NCBI GenBank assembly: GCA_035626155.1
Contig: DASPOF010000067.1
Span: 1-52,748, forward strand
Origin: DASPOF01 sp035626155
Lineage (GTDB): Bacteria > Desulfobacterota > Binatia > Binatales > Binataceae
Direction: 5' to 3'
DNA length: 52,748 nt
Shown: one piece after another, positions 1-8,232 of the stretch
How positions within the stretch are numbered: position 1 is the stretch's first letter
Layout: every line of letters begins with the position of its first letter
Translations under genes and position numbers: made by a program
Notes under the pieces: model-generated
What the model was told of the DNA's origin: nothing
Database searches by the model: none
Seen by the model: the letters and a program-made list of their open reading frames with translations, nothing else

Positions 1-366
1 CTCTCGGCATCGAGTTCAATACGGCTCGTGCCTTCGGTCGACACAGCGATTCCGCCCAGAAAATCAGGCCAAGAATAGCATCAGGCTCTGAACAACACCA
101 AAAGCGAAGCGGGCGCTAGCTAAGAGTCATCCCGCCTGGACGAACACGGCGGTTCGAGCCGGGGCAGGGCGCATCCGTTAATGCGGCAGTTGGGGGGGGC
201 TGCGGGTTAATCGATGCCGCGGGCGGCGCGTCAGCAGGATGCTGAGAAAAGCGAGATTCTCGCAGTTCGGCCGGCCTGCGGTCTCAACATCCTGCGCAAA
301 AGACGGCTTCTTTCCTCCATCTTCTCCCCCGGTCTTTTCCGGTGGAGATAAGAGAGGGGGAGCAGG
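1..366. other. Left edge without a supported gene
   Basis: I see no convincing gene here. The three plus-strand frames are open from the edge only to stop codons at 76, 89 and 117, so a short 3' remnant of a gene entering from the left cannot be excluded, but no family motif is visible in any of them. The stretch includes a run of G around 193-199. Small open frames further right lack a ribosome binding site and run antisense to the next gene. Confidence 0.5.
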
Positions 367-391
367 CTATGATTCATCGCCAGCCTGCTCC
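359..391 (-). repeat. Perfect inverted repeat around a stop codon
   Basis: Two 10-base arms, GGAGCAGGCT (359-368) and AGCCTGCTCC (382-391), are exact reverse complements separated by 13 bases. They enclose the TAG stop of the DUF4097-like gene. In the minus-strand transcript the hairpin is followed by a pyrimidine-rich tract (CCCTCTCTTATC) rather than a clean U run, so it may be a weak terminator or a 3'-end stabiliser. Confidence 0.4.
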
Positions 392-1932
392 ACTTCGATC
401 AGAGCGGCGATCATGTCGTCGGCCTCATCGGGCTCGATCTCACCGGCCTTGACCGCTTTCAGGATCGCGAGCACATCGCGTTCGCGCGCCTCGGGCGTAA
501 GCGGCTGAGTGTAGGCGGGCGGCGCGGCGGTTTCCGCCGGTGACGTGTCCGAATCGCCGGCGCGCTTGCCGGCGGCTTCCTCGCGAATTTTGCGGGCGGC
601 TTCGCGGATCGTCTCGCGCATCTCCCGCGCCGCCTCGCGAATCCGCTCCTCAGCCTCGCGCCGCGCCTCGGGCGAGCAGGTGCGCCGCTGGCGCGCGGCG
701 TGCCGGATGAGCCTGCTGATTCGGCGGCATTGCTCGGCGAGCTCCTCTGCGACGTCGCGAGGAACCGTCTCGCCCAACTCCCCGAGCATCCGATAGACAT
801 CCGCAAGCGACTCGCCCACGCCGCTTGCAAAGCCGCGAACGAAGCCGCCGGAGATCGCACCGGTCTGCGAGACGAACTTGCCGGTTGCACCGAGGATCGC
901 GCTTACCAAATCGGGAATCTCATCGCCGAGTTCGCTTGCCAGATCTTCGAACGGGGCGGCGAATCTCCGGCCGAAGCGATGCTCGCGCCAGGAGTAGTCG
1001 CGAGGCCGCGCGCCGGCCGCCGCGATAATGATGTCCGCATCGGTGGTCTTGAGCACCAGCCGCGTCCGCTCCACATCGAGACGTTCTGCGCCGAGCGCGC
1101 CCTCGACCTGGTTCGAGCCGGACCATTTGAGCCCGCCGCCCTCGACTCCATACAGCCGCACGCGGCACGAGCCCGCATCGGCCAGGACCGCGGCCGCGCT
1201 GGCATCATCGAGCTCGACCGAGATTCTTCCGCGGCTCTGGACTCGCCAGGTCTTGCCCGCCGGCATCGGTCCGCCAAGCTCGGCGACTCCGCCGACATCC
1301 GGCAAATCGAGCGAGCCCTGAACGTCCGAAATGATTGCATGCCGTCCCACCTCATTGACCACGAGATCCCCGCCGACGCCGTCCGCCTTGAGTTTGCCCC
1401 GCACGCTCGCGATCTTCACCGCCTTGCCGACCTTCGACAGGCGCGCCCGGCCCGCGACGTTGCCGGCCTCGACCGAGCCGACGCGGCGCACATCGAGGTT
1501 CCCGTCGACGGTGCGCGGGCGCACGGCGCCTTCGACATCGTAGAAATGCGCGTTGCCGCGCACGTCCGCGCACTCGACCGCGCGGGCGGATGCAACCTCG
1601 AGATTCCCATCGACGCCCTCGCCGATCGCGAGCGCGCCAACGTTCCAGGCGCGCAGATTGCCGCGAATGCGTCCGACATGGAGCGGCGCCGGCACGTCGC
1701 CCGCCTCGAGATTGCCCGAACACCTGACGACGTCGATCGCGACGCCGGATGGAATCTCAATTTCGCCGTTGGATGAGAGCGTGACCTCCAGCGTCGCGCC
1801 ATCGCGGCGCAACTCGGGCGGCCGGCTGCACGAAATCGCCGGCGATGTGGCCGCGGTTCCTCTCAAACGGAGGTTGCCCGCCACGCGAAGCACGCGAATC
1901 GATTCGACGTCATCGAGGTTTACCGTTGCCAT
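367..1932 (-). CDS. DUF4097-like beta-repeat protein with SHOCT-like tail
   Basis: A 521-residue protein of unknown role. Residues 70-190 contain a regular repeat: a G-N-L type turn with glycines at 73, 91, 109, 126, 144, 161 and 179, a period of 17-18 residues, as in the stacked turns of DUF4097/bactofilin-like beta-solenoids. Residues about 405-460 are a highly charged, Arg/Glu-rich helix likely to form a coiled coil. The last 45 residues resemble a SHOCT-like helical tail (V-L-A-I-L-K ... G-E-I). There is no signal peptide or clear membrane segment. It lies 42 nt downstream of the DUF2089 gene, so the two probably form an operon. The family link is moderately sure; the function is unknown. 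Confidence 0.6.
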   Translation of the reverse strand: MATVNLDDVESIRVLRVAGNLRLRGTAATSPAISCSRPPELRRDGATLEVTLSSNGEIEIPSGVAIDVVRCSGNLEAGDVPAPLHVGRIRGNLRAWNVGALAIGEGVDGNLEVASARAVECADVRGNAHFYDVEGAVRPRTVDGNLDVRRVGSVEAGNVAGRARLSKVGKAVKIASVRGKLKADGVGGDLVVNEVGRHAIISDVQGSLDLPDVGGVAELGGPMPAGKTWRVQSRGRISVELDDASAAAVLADAGSCRVRLYGVEGGGLKWSGSNQVEGALGAERLDVERTRLVLKTTDADIIIAAAGARPRDYSWREHRFGRRFAAPFEDLASELGDEIPDLVSAILGATGKFVSQTGAISGGFVRGFASGVGESLADVYRMLGELGETVPRDVAEELAEQCRRISRLIRHAARQRRTCSPEARREAEERIREAAREMRETIREAARKIREEAAGKRAGDSDTSPAETAAPPAYTQPLTPEARERDVLAILKAVKAGEIEPDEADDMIAALIEVEQAGDES

Positions 1933-1974
1933 CTGCCTGTTCCTCCCCGGATGCGATCCATCCGGATTCGTCGT

Positions 1975-2376
1975 TCAGTCCTTGCGCCCGCCGGCAAGCG
2001 CCGCGAGCGCCTGATCAGCCGTGATTTTCCCCGCCCGCAAGTCGGCCAGCACCGCGCGCCGCCGCACGGCCGAATCGTCGGCGGGCGCGGCCTCGGGCGA
2101 CGGCTCGTTGCGCACCTGGAAGCCGAGCGCCCCGATCACCTCATCGAGGCGCGCGCGGACCGTCGGATACGACACGCCGAGTTCGCGCTCGACCTCGCGA
2201 ATCACGCCGCGGTTCTTCACGAAGACTTCGACGAAATCGATCTGAGCGGGGCTGAGCTTGAGCAGCGCCGGGGTCGTGAATTCGCCGTCGATCGTGATCG
2301 AGCAGGATGGGCAGTGAAGGCGCGTGACTGTCAGGTTGCCGTCGCAGGAGGGGCACTTGAGGATTATCGTGCGCAT
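1975..2376 (-). CDS. DUF2089-family zinc-ribbon/HTH protein
   Basis: A 133-residue protein. It opens with a zinc ribbon (C-P-S-C near residue 8 and a second C-P-S-C near 24), followed by a helix-turn-helix segment around residues 55-80 (REVERELGVSYPTVRARLDE) typical of DUF2089 proteins. The tail (VLADLRAGKITADQALAAL) resembles the tail of the adjacent DUF4097-like protein. I infer a small DNA-binding regulator, possibly of its own operon with the downstream gene. The start ATG at 2376 lies very close to the end of a promoter-like element, so the mRNA may be nearly leaderless. Confidence 0.75.
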   Translation of the reverse strand: MRTIILKCPSCDGNLTVTRLHCPSCSITIDGEFTTPALLKLSPAQIDFVEVFVKNRGVIREVERELGVSYPTVRARLDEVIGALGFQVRNEPSPEAAPADDSAVRRRAVLADLRAGKITADQALAALAGGRKD

Positions 2377-2382
2377 ATTCGC

Positions 2383-2411
2383 GTTATTGATCAGATTATT
2401 GAGATTGTCAA
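2383..2411 (-). promoter_or_regulatory. Putative promoter of the DUF2089-DUF4097 operon
   Basis: Minus strand: a perfect -35 box TTGACA (2406-2411), a 17-nt spacer and a -10-like AATAAC (2383-2388). The predicted start of transcription falls at or next to the ATG at 2376. A small hairpin (CAAGG-AGAA-CCTTG, 2409-2422) overlaps the -35 box. The surroundings (2377-2460) are strikingly AT-rich for this genome. Confidence 0.42.
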
Positions 2412-2511
2412 GGTTCTCCTTGAAATAATTAATAATCGAATCAAAAGACTCAAAAAGGCGAGCGGTAGCTACCGGTCCCGACGGCCGGCGGGCCTTGGAG
2501 ACTTCGACGGA

Positions 2512-3597
2512 TTACAGTCGAGGTGCCGGATGTTGCTGCGTGAGGCAGTGGATCGCGCCGAGGCCCCATACCAGATCGGATGACGGAACCTGAACGACGC
2601 GGCGGCCCGGGAACAGGCGGGCGAGCGTCGATGACGCGACCGCGTCCGCATCGCAACCGAAGGAGGGCATCACGACCGCGCCGTTTGCGATATAGAAATT
2701 CGCATACGAGGCGGGCAGCCGCGTGCCCTCGTACACGACCGCGCGCGGCATCGGCAGCGTTTCGATCCTGAACGGCCGGCCGGCGAGATCGCGCATCGCG
2801 CGCAGCCGCGCGAGGTTGTCGCGCAGCGGCGCGTAGTTCGCGTCGGCGGGGTCATCCTCGATGACGGTGACGATCGCATCGGGCGCAACGAAGCGCGCGA
2901 GATCATCGACGTGGCCATCGGTGTCGTCGCCGGCGATTCCCGCGCCAAGCCACAGCACCTGCGCAACGCCGAAGTAGGTCCTCAGGTAATCCTCGATCTC
3001 GGTGCGCGGCAGATGCGGATTGCGGTTGGGATTGAGCAGGCACGACTCGGTGGTGAGCATCGCGCCGGCGCCATTGACCTCGATCGAGCCGCCCTCGAGC
3101 ACAATCCCCGGCTCGATCACGTCGAAGCCGTAGCGCTCGCCGAGGCGGCGCGGAACGGCGTCATCGAGATCGTAGCTTCCGTACTTTTCGCCCCACGAGT
3201 TGAAGCGGAAATCGAGCGCGATCTGCGCCGGCGCGCCGGAGCGCGGATCGCTTCGATTGACGAAGATGGGTCCGTGATCGCGGATCCAGGAATCGTTGGT
3301 TGGAACGGGGAAAATTTCGATGCGGCTCAGGGCGGCGCGATCGCCGCGAAGTTCGGCCGCGATCGCCGCGCGCGCTTCCTCGATCTGCGCCGCGTCCTTG
3401 ACGAGCAATCGCACCGGCTCGAATCGCGCGATCGCCGCCACCATCGTGGCGAACACCGGCGGAATCACGTCGAACTTGCCCGGCCACGTTTCGCGATTGT
3501 GCGGCCATACCAGATAGGCCGCCAGATGCGGCTCCCACTCGGCCGGCATCCGGTAGGCGGCCAGCCGGCGGCGATGCTCAGGCGGGATCGTCGCCAC
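2512..3597 (-). CDS. aguA: Agmatine deiminase
   Basis: Hydrolyses agmatine to N-carbamoylputrescine and ammonia, in the cytoplasm. The N-terminal RMPAEWEPH followed by a W-P-H-N segment, the E/D-x-H-G core (IRDHGPIFVN), the FNSWGEKYG segment and the C-terminal nucleophile motif GAIHCLTQQHP match the porphyromonas-type peptidyl-arginine deiminase (agmatine deiminase) family. The open frame extends 35 codons further upstream, but that extension overlaps the upstream gene. I choose GTG at 3597, two bases after the TAG of aguB, which gives 361 residues and a normal family N-terminus. ATG at 3549 is the alternative. It is translationally coupled to aguB, which supplies the next enzyme of the pathway. 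Confidence 0.9.
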   Translation of the reverse strand: MATIPPEHRRRLAAYRMPAEWEPHLAAYLVWPHNRETWPGKFDVIPPVFATMVAAIARFEPVRLLVKDAAQIEEARAAIAAELRGDRAALSRIEIFPVPTNDSWIRDHGPIFVNRSDPRSGAPAQIALDFRFNSWGEKYGSYDLDDAVPRRLGERYGFDVIEPGIVLEGGSIEVNGAGAMLTTESCLLNPNRNPHLPRTEIEDYLRTYFGVAQVLWLGAGIAGDDTDGHVDDLARFVAPDAIVTVIEDDPADANYAPLRDNLARLRAMRDLAGRPFRIETLPMPRAVVYEGTRLPASYANFYIANGAVVMPSFGCDADAVASSTLARLFPGRRVVQVPSSDLVWGLGAIHCLTQQHPAPRL

Positions 3598-3599
3598 GG

Positions 3600-4475
3600 C
3601 TATGAGCGCAAGCGGCGGAGCAGGTCGCCGTATGCGTCGATTCGGCGGTCGCGCAGGAACGGCCAGTTGCGCCGGGTGCGTTCGATCTCGCGGAGATCGC
3701 ACTGGACGACGACGGTCTCCTCGGCGCTTTGGCTCGCGCGCGCGATCACCTGGCCGAGCGGGTCCGCGACGAACGACGAGCCCCAGAACTCGAGCTCATC
3801 CTCGACCCCGACGCGATTGACCACCGCGACGAACAGGCCGTTTGCGATCGCGTGCGATCGCTGGATGGTCTCCCACGCCTCGCGCATCTTTTTCCGATCT
3901 TCGGGAGTCTCGCCGTGGTACCAGCCGATCGCGGTCGGGTAGAAAAGAATTTGCGCGCCAGCCATCGCGACCAGCCGCGCCGCCTCGGGAAACCACTGAT
4001 CCCAGCAAACCAGCACGCCCATCGTGCCGTATGCGGTCGCGTGCGCCGCGAAGTCGAGGTCGCCGGGGGTGAAGTAGAATTTTTCGTAGAAGCGCGGATC
4101 GTCGGGGATGTGCATCTTGCGGTAGCGGCCGGCGATTCGCCCGTCCGCATCGATCACCACCGCGGTGTTGTGATAGACGCCGGCGGCGCGCCGCTCAAAG
4201 ATCGATCCGATCACGGCGACTTTGCGCGCCGCCGCGATTTTCGAGAGCGCATCGGTGGTCGGCCCGGGAATTGGCTCGGCGAGATCGAACAGGCGCGGGT
4301 CCTCGCTCTGACAGGGATAGCGCGAGCGGAACAGTTCCTGGAGGCAGACCACGTTGGCGCCTCGGCGCGCCGCGTCCTCGATCTGCGCGCACGCCTTTTC
4401 CAGATTCCGCCCGGGCTCGTCCGCGCAGCTCATCTGGATGAGGGCAACCGTCACGTTGTCGCGCGCAACCGCCAT
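3600..4475 (-). CDS. aguB: N-carbamoylputrescine amidase
   Basis: A carbon-nitrogen hydrolase that converts N-carbamoylputrescine to putrescine, CO2 and ammonia, the step after agmatine deiminase. The catalytic triad is visible: Glu in CLQELF, Lys in YRKMHIPDD, and Cys in LVCWDQWFPE. The segment IGWYHGETPED and the C-terminal RRNWPFLRDRR are typical of the plant/bacterial putrescine-pathway subgroup. The open frame starts at 4595, but the first 40 residues do not look like the family. MAVARDNVTVALIQM, starting at 4475, gives the expected length of 291 residues. aguB-aguA order with a 2-nt gap indicates one operon for putrescine synthesis from arginine via agmatine. Confidence 0.92.
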   Translation of the reverse strand: MAVARDNVTVALIQMSCADEPGRNLEKACAQIEDAARRGANVVCLQELFRSRYPCQSEDPRLFDLAEPIPGPTTDALSKIAAARKVAVIGSIFERRAAGVYHNTAVVIDADGRIAGRYRKMHIPDDPRFYEKFYFTPGDLDFAAHATAYGTMGVLVCWDQWFPEAARLVAMAGAQILFYPTAIGWYHGETPEDRKKMREAWETIQRSHAIANGLFVAVVNRVGVEDELEFWGSSFVADPLGQVIARASQSAEETVVVQCDLREIERTRRNWPFLRDRRIDAYGDLLRRLRS

Positions 4476-4533
4476 CGTCTGATCTTGATAGCAACCGCGC
4501 GATGCGCGCGCCACCGTTCGCAAGTTGAGGCGG

Positions 4534-4562
4534 TTGCGCGGCGGTCGATGTGATACTGTAAT
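4534..4562 (+). promoter_or_regulatory. Possible promoter for the SRP RNA
   Basis: TTGCGC (4534-4539), a 17-nt spacer and TGTAAT (4557-4562). The RNA's terminal stem begins about 40 nt past the predicted start, so a processed 5' leader would be needed. The -35 match is weak. Confidence 0.3.
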
Positions 4563-4606
4563 GAAGCGGTGTCTGGCGGCGCCGCCTGAGGTCAAATTCG
4601 CATCAA

Positions 4607-4739
4607 CCGCTGCCCGCCGTTGATAGCCGGGTCCTGCGCAAGGGAAGGCGGCGAACCCCGCCAGGTCCGGAAGGAAGCAACGGTACCGGCTGACTCCCTG
4701 TGCCGCAGGGGTGCCTGGCTATCATTCGACGGGCAGCGG
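4607..4739 (+). ncRNA. ffs: Signal recognition particle RNA (4.5S type)
   Basis: The highly conserved SRP domain IV core is present: CGAACCCCGCCAGGTCCGG then AAGGAAGCAACGG, with the GGAA-type apical loop and the asymmetric internal loop that bind Ffh. The flanks pair into a long closing stem: CCGCTGCCCGCCG and GATAGCC on the 5' side against GGCTATC and CGACGGGCAGCGG on the 3' side, with one G-U-type offset. This sets the ends near 4607 and 4739, though the mature ends may be shorter. It lacks an Alu domain, so it is the short bacterial form. A T-rich stretch (TGATTTTT) follows at 4742 and may end transcription. Its position just before dnaX-ybaB-recR is a widely conserved arrangement. Confidence 0.92.
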
Positions 4740-4808
4740 CGTGATTTTTCCACCGATCGGCGCGCGGCGCAGAGCGTTTGCGCGCGCCCGGTGATATAAG
4801 TTTCCGCG

Positions 4809-6623
4809 ATGGCCGAATCTCCACCCTCTCATCTGGTGCTCGCGCGCAAGTGGCGTCCCGATCGCTTCGGCGAACTGGTCGGGCAGGAGCACGTAACCCG
4901 GACGCTCAGCGAGGCGCTCAGGCGCGGCCGCGTCGCGCACGCGTTCCTGTTCACCGGGATCCGCGGAGTGGGGAAAACCACTGCCGCGCGGATTCTCGCG
5001 CGATGCCTCAATTGCGAGAAAGGCCCCACCGCCGAGCCGTGCGGGGAATGCGCCGCGTGCGTTGAAATCCGCCAGGGACGTTCGCTCGACGTGAGCGAGA
5101 TCGACGGCGCAACCTACCGCAAGATCGACGATGCGCGCGCGATAATCGAAAACTTAAGCTACCGGCCCGCGCGCGACCGCTTCAAGATCTACATCATCGA
5201 CGAGGCGCATCAGCTCACCGATCAGGCATTCAACGCGCTGCTCAAGACGCTCGAGGAGCCGCCCGCCCACGTCAAGTTCATCCTGGCGACCACCGAGCCG
5301 CAGAAGATGCCCGAGACGATCCTGTCGCGGCTCCAGCGCTACGATTTCCGCCGCATCCCCTTCGCAACCATCCTGGCGCGCCTCACCGACCTGACCGCGC
5401 GCGAAAAAATCGAGTGCGAGGAAGCCGCGCTCAGGGTGATCGCGCGCGAGGCGGGCGGAAGCATGCGCGATGCGGAGCGGATGCTCGAAACTGCGATCGC
5501 GTCCGCATCCGAGGCGCGCGTGACCGAGGCGGAAGTGGCGGCATCGCTCGGCGTGGCAAGCCGCACCGCGGTATTCAAGCTCGCCGAGGCGATCCTCGCG
5601 CACAACCCCGCCGAGCCGCTTCGCATCGTGCGCGAGCTGGCGGGCCGCGGCGCCAACCTCGAATCGCTCGGCCGCGACCTGCTCGAGACGCTGCGCAATC
5701 TGGCGGTCGCGAAACTTCCCGCCGATGGCGGTCCCAATCCGCTCGACGAACTGCCCGACCACGAAGCACAGGAAATAAGAAGGCTCGCCGCATCCCCATC
5801 GAGTCGCGACCTGATGCGGCTGTTCCGCCTGATGGCCGATGCGCAGGAGGAGATCCTCCGGTCGCCCTATCCGGATTTGCTGCTCGAGATGGCGGTGATC
5901 CGGATGGCGTCGCTCGCGCCGGTGATCGATGCGGGCGAGTTGCTGCGCGCGATTGGCGCTGCGCCATCGAAGCCGCCCGCTGCCGCATCGGGCGGAGGCG
6001 GTGGGCGCGAGGCGGCGCGGCCGCCGTCCGAGGGATCGGCGCCGAGCGCGCGGCGGCTCAAGGTCGAGGGCGAGGTCAAGGCCGAGGCGCCGCTGCGCGC
6101 GCCTGAACCGGCGCCGCCGCGCGACTTGCCCGAGCTGCGCGATCATATTCGCAACCGCCGCGCCGCTCTGGCAGGTTTCATGGAGCAGGGCGCGTCGCTT
6201 TCGCTCGATGGCGACGTGCTGAGAGTGAACCCGCGAAACGATATATACGTCCGTTACCTCGCCGATAACCGCGGCGTGCTGGGCGAACTCGCATCCGAGT
6301 TCTACCATCGGACCATCCGGGTCGTGCTGGCGGGAGCCGGCGCTGAATCGCGGACCGAACCGCAGCGCGCCGATGCGGCCTCGCCGCAGCCCGCCTCGTC
6401 GGCTGCGGGCGCGCCGGCGCTCAACGGCGATCGCGCGCGGCCCGCCGCGCAACCGGCGGCGAGCGCGCCGGCCGATACCGCTGCGGGCGCCGAGGATCGC
6501 CAGGCGCTATATTCCGACCCGGGTATCAGGCGGATATTTGATGCGTTCGAGGCGCGCCTGGTCGAGGTGCGGAGCCCCGCCGCGCCTCCGGCGCGCGACG
6601 GCGGCGGCGAGCCGCCCAAGTAA
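4809..6623 (+). CDS. dnaX: DNA polymerase III subunit gamma/tau
   Basis: The clamp-loader ATPase that loads the beta clamp and couples polymerase to helicase. Visible in order: family N-terminus LARKWRPDRFGELVGQEHV; Walker A GIRGVGKTT (50-57); a zinc module with Cys69, 78, 81 and 84; Walker B DEAH (131-134); sensor 1 LATTEPQKMP; and an SRC-type motif (SRLQRYDFRRI, from 173). The C-terminal half has a Pro/Ala-rich linker (about 380-430) and a tau-like domain. At 604 residues it is long enough for a tau form. I found no convincing programmed-frameshift site at the position that yields gamma in E. coli. Followed after 33 nt by ybaB. Confidence 0.95.
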   Translation: MAESPPSHLVLARKWRPDRFGELVGQEHVTRTLSEALRRGRVAHAFLFTGIRGVGKTTAARILARCLNCEKGPTAEPCGECAACVEIRQGRSLDVSEIDGATYRKIDDARAIIENLSYRPARDRFKIYIIDEAHQLTDQAFNALLKTLEEPPAHVKFILATTEPQKMPETILSRLQRYDFRRIPFATILARLTDLTAREKIECEEAALRVIAREAGGSMRDAERMLETAIASASEARVTEAEVAASLGVASRTAVFKLAEAILAHNPAEPLRIVRELAGRGANLESLGRDLLETLRNLAVAKLPADGGPNPLDELPDHEAQEIRRLAASPSSRDLMRLFRLMADAQEEILRSPYPDLLLEMAVIRMASLAPVIDAGELLRAIGAAPSKPPAAASGGGGGREAARPPSEGSAPSARRLKVEGEVKAEAPLRAPEPAPPRDLPELRDHIRNRRAALAGFMEQGASLSLDGDVLRVNPRNDIYVRYLADNRGVLGELASEFYHRTIRVVLAGAGAESRTEPQRADAASPQPASSAAGAPALNGDRARPAAQPAASAPADTAAGAEDRQALYSDPGIRRIFDAFEARLVEVRSPAAPPARDGGGEPPK

Positions 6624-6656
6624 AAATTCGATCGGCGATTCGAAGGAGCATTAATC

Positions 6657-6986
6657 ATGGCAGAGCTTGATCTCGCGGCGCTGATGCAGCAGGCGCAGGC
6701 GCTCCAGGAGAAATTCCGCGAGATGCAGGAAAAGGCGGCCGAGCAGGTTGTCACCGCAGAGGCGGGAGGCGGGATGGTGCGGGCGACGGTGGACGGCTCG
6801 ATGCGGCTCAGAAAGATCGAACTCGACCCGGCCGTGCTTGCGGCCAACGACAAGCCGATGCTCGAGGATCTTATCGTCGTTGCGGTCAACGCGGGGCTTG
6901 CGCGGGCGCAGAATATGGTCGCCGATGAGATGGGCAAGCTCGGCCCGTTTGCGGGGCTCAAGATTCCCGGACTTGGGGGCGATTGA
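6657..6986 (+). CDS. ybaB: YbaB/EbfC nucleoid-associated protein
   Basis: A 109-residue dimeric DNA-binding protein. It has the helical N-terminus (LMQQAQALQEKFREMQEKAA), the central beta sheet with VTAEAGGGMVRATVDG, and the conserved LEDLIVVAVNAGLARAQ helix near the C-terminus. Full length for the family. An AGGAG-like site lies upstream of the ATG (GGAGCATTAATC). The gene sits between dnaX and recR, nine bases before recR, the order seen in many bacteria. A role in nucleoid structure or recombination is inferred from the family. Confidence 0.95.
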   Translation: MAELDLAALMQQAQALQEKFREMQEKAAEQVVTAEAGGGMVRATVDGSMRLRKIELDPAVLAANDKPMLEDLIVVAVNAGLARAQNMVADEMGKLGPFAGLKIPGLGGD

Positions 6987-6995
6987 TCGGAATCG

Positions 6996-7619
6996 ATGGC
7001 TGAGAACCTCAAGCGCCAGGACGGGTTGCCTCCCGCAATGACCCGGCTGGTCAAGGAACTTTCGCGGCTTCCCGGCATCGGCGAGAAGACCGCATCGCGG
7101 CTCGCGTTCAATCTTCTCAATCGCCCGCGCACCGAGGTTATCGCGCTCGCCGAGGCGCTGCTCGAAATGAAGGAACGCATCGGCCTGTGCTCGGACTGCT
7201 TCGGACTTTCGGACAATCCGCGATGCGGCGTGTGCGAGGACCCGGCGCGCGAGCGCGACGTGATTTGCGTGGTGGAAGGACCGGCGGACCTGATGGCGAT
7301 CGAGCGTTCGCGCAGCTTCAACGGCGTCTATCACGTCTTGCACGGAGCACTCGCGCCGCTCGATGGGATCGGCCCGGACGACATCAGGATCAAAGAGTTG
7401 ATTTCGCGCGTAAGCCCGCCCGCGTCGGTCCGCGAAGTGATTATCGCCACCAACGCCACCGTCGAGGGCGAAGCGAGCGCACTCTACATCGCCCGGGCGC
7501 TCAAGCCGCTCGGCATCAGAACGACCCGGCTCGCGCGCGGATTACCGGCCGGCGGCGACCTCGAATACAGCGATACGGCGACTCTGCAAAGCGCGCTCAG
7601 CGGCCGCCGCGAACTCTAA
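6996..7619 (+). CDS. recR: Recombination mediator RecR
   Basis: Acts with RecO (and RecF) to load RecA onto SSB-coated gaps. The 207-residue protein shows every expected block: a helix-hairpin-helix (LSRLPGIGEKTASRLAF), a four-Cys zinc finger (CSDC ... CGVC, residues about 65-82), a Toprim domain starting with VICVVEGPADLMAIER, and the C-terminal TRLARGLPAGGDLEYSD segment. The start is set by the ATG nine bases after the ybaB stop. It ends the dnaX-ybaB-recR operon and converges with the Rrf2 gene. Confidence 0.96.
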   Translation: MAENLKRQDGLPPAMTRLVKELSRLPGIGEKTASRLAFNLLNRPRTEVIALAEALLEMKERIGLCSDCFGLSDNPRCGVCEDPARERDVICVVEGPADLMAIERSRSFNGVYHVLHGALAPLDGIGPDDIRIKELISRVSPPASVREVIIATNATVEGEASALYIARALKPLGIRTTRLARGLPAGGDLEYSDTATLQSALSGRREL

Positions 7620-7694
7620 GCTCGGCGATCGAGATATTCCTGTCAGACCGGAGGCTTGAGCAACGCGGCACCCGCTCGCGGGGCTCGTGCCAGG

Positions 7695-8132
7695 CTAGAT
7701 GCTGAAGGTCAGTGCGGACCGGCGCTGTTCGGCCAGAGATTGAAGCGTGGCCTTGCGCAGTATCTGATTGACGCTCTCGCGAACGTCGCGCCACACATCG
7801 CGCATCGCGCACGGCGAGCCGCGATCGCAGATCGAGTTCCCCTTCTCATCGAGGCACTCGACCGGGACGTAATCACCCTCGATAATCTCGACCACATCCT
7901 CCATCGAGATCCGGGACGGACTGCGGCCGAGCAGATAGCCGCCGCTGGGCCCTTTCTGGCTGGCGACCAATCCGCCTCGCTTGAGCTCGATCAAGAGCCG
8001 GCGCAGATAATTTTCCGGAATTCCCTGGCTCGCGGCGATTTCCTCCACCCTGACCGGCTGATGGTCCGGATAGCGGTCCGCGAGCATCAAAAGAGCCCTG
8101 AGCGAATATTCAACTCCGACGCCGAATTTCAT
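7695..8132 (-). CDS. Rrf2-family transcriptional regulator, possibly Fe-S
   Basis: A 145-residue winged-helix regulator. The DNA-binding domain spans residues 1-75, with the Rrf2 hallmark IPENYLRRLLIELKRGGLV and the wing KGPSGGYLL. A C-terminal cluster of three cysteines (Cys93, Cys102, Cys108) sits where IscR-type members ligate a [2Fe-2S] cluster (there Cys92, 98 and 104), though the first spacing is longer here. It is divergent from the sulfite reductase and APS reductase genes, so I infer control of sulfur assimilation, possibly sensing Fe-S status or a cysteine precursor as IscR or CymR do. The specific ligand is unknown. A matching dyad lies in the shared intergenic region. Confidence 0.88.
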   Translation of the reverse strand: MKFGVGVEYSLRALLMLADRYPDHQPVRVEEIAASQGIPENYLRRLLIELKRGGLVASQKGPSGGYLLGRSPSRISMEDVVEIIEGDYVPVECLDEKGNSICDRGSPCAMRDVWRDVRESVNQILRKATLQSLAEQRRSALTFSI

Positions 8133-8188
8133 CGATTTTCAAGCCATTTATAGCACGGCAGCCAACCCGATGGAATAGAGGACCAGAT

Positions 8189-8232
8189 TTGTCACCTACC
8201 TATTTGACTAAGATGCTCACATAAGTTACTTG
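8189..8232 (+). promoter_or_regulatory. Putative Rrf2 operator and promoter upstream of sulfite reductase
   Basis: An imperfect inverted repeat, TATTTGA (8201-8207) and TCACATA (8217-8223), spans 23 bp. It overlaps a -35-like TTGACT (8204-8209) in the AT-rich gap between the divergent Rrf2 and sulfite reductase genes. Its size and TTGACTA core recall IscR/CymR-type sites. The -10 element is not clear. Confidence 0.35.

Noticed and set aside
150..185. GGTTCGAGCC as a tRNA T-arm
   Set aside because: No acceptor, D-arm or anticodon arm can be built around it.
5403..5411. A-run in dnaX (GAAAAAAT) as a programmed frameshift site
   Set aside because: It occurs at codon about 199, far too early for a gamma product, and there is no downstream stem or upstream Shine-Dalgarno element seen at classical dnaX sites.
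7667..7691. Hairpin between recR and the Rrf2 gene as a bidirectional terminator
   Set aside because: The stem is interrupted by a 5-nt bulge and lacks a U tract on either strand.
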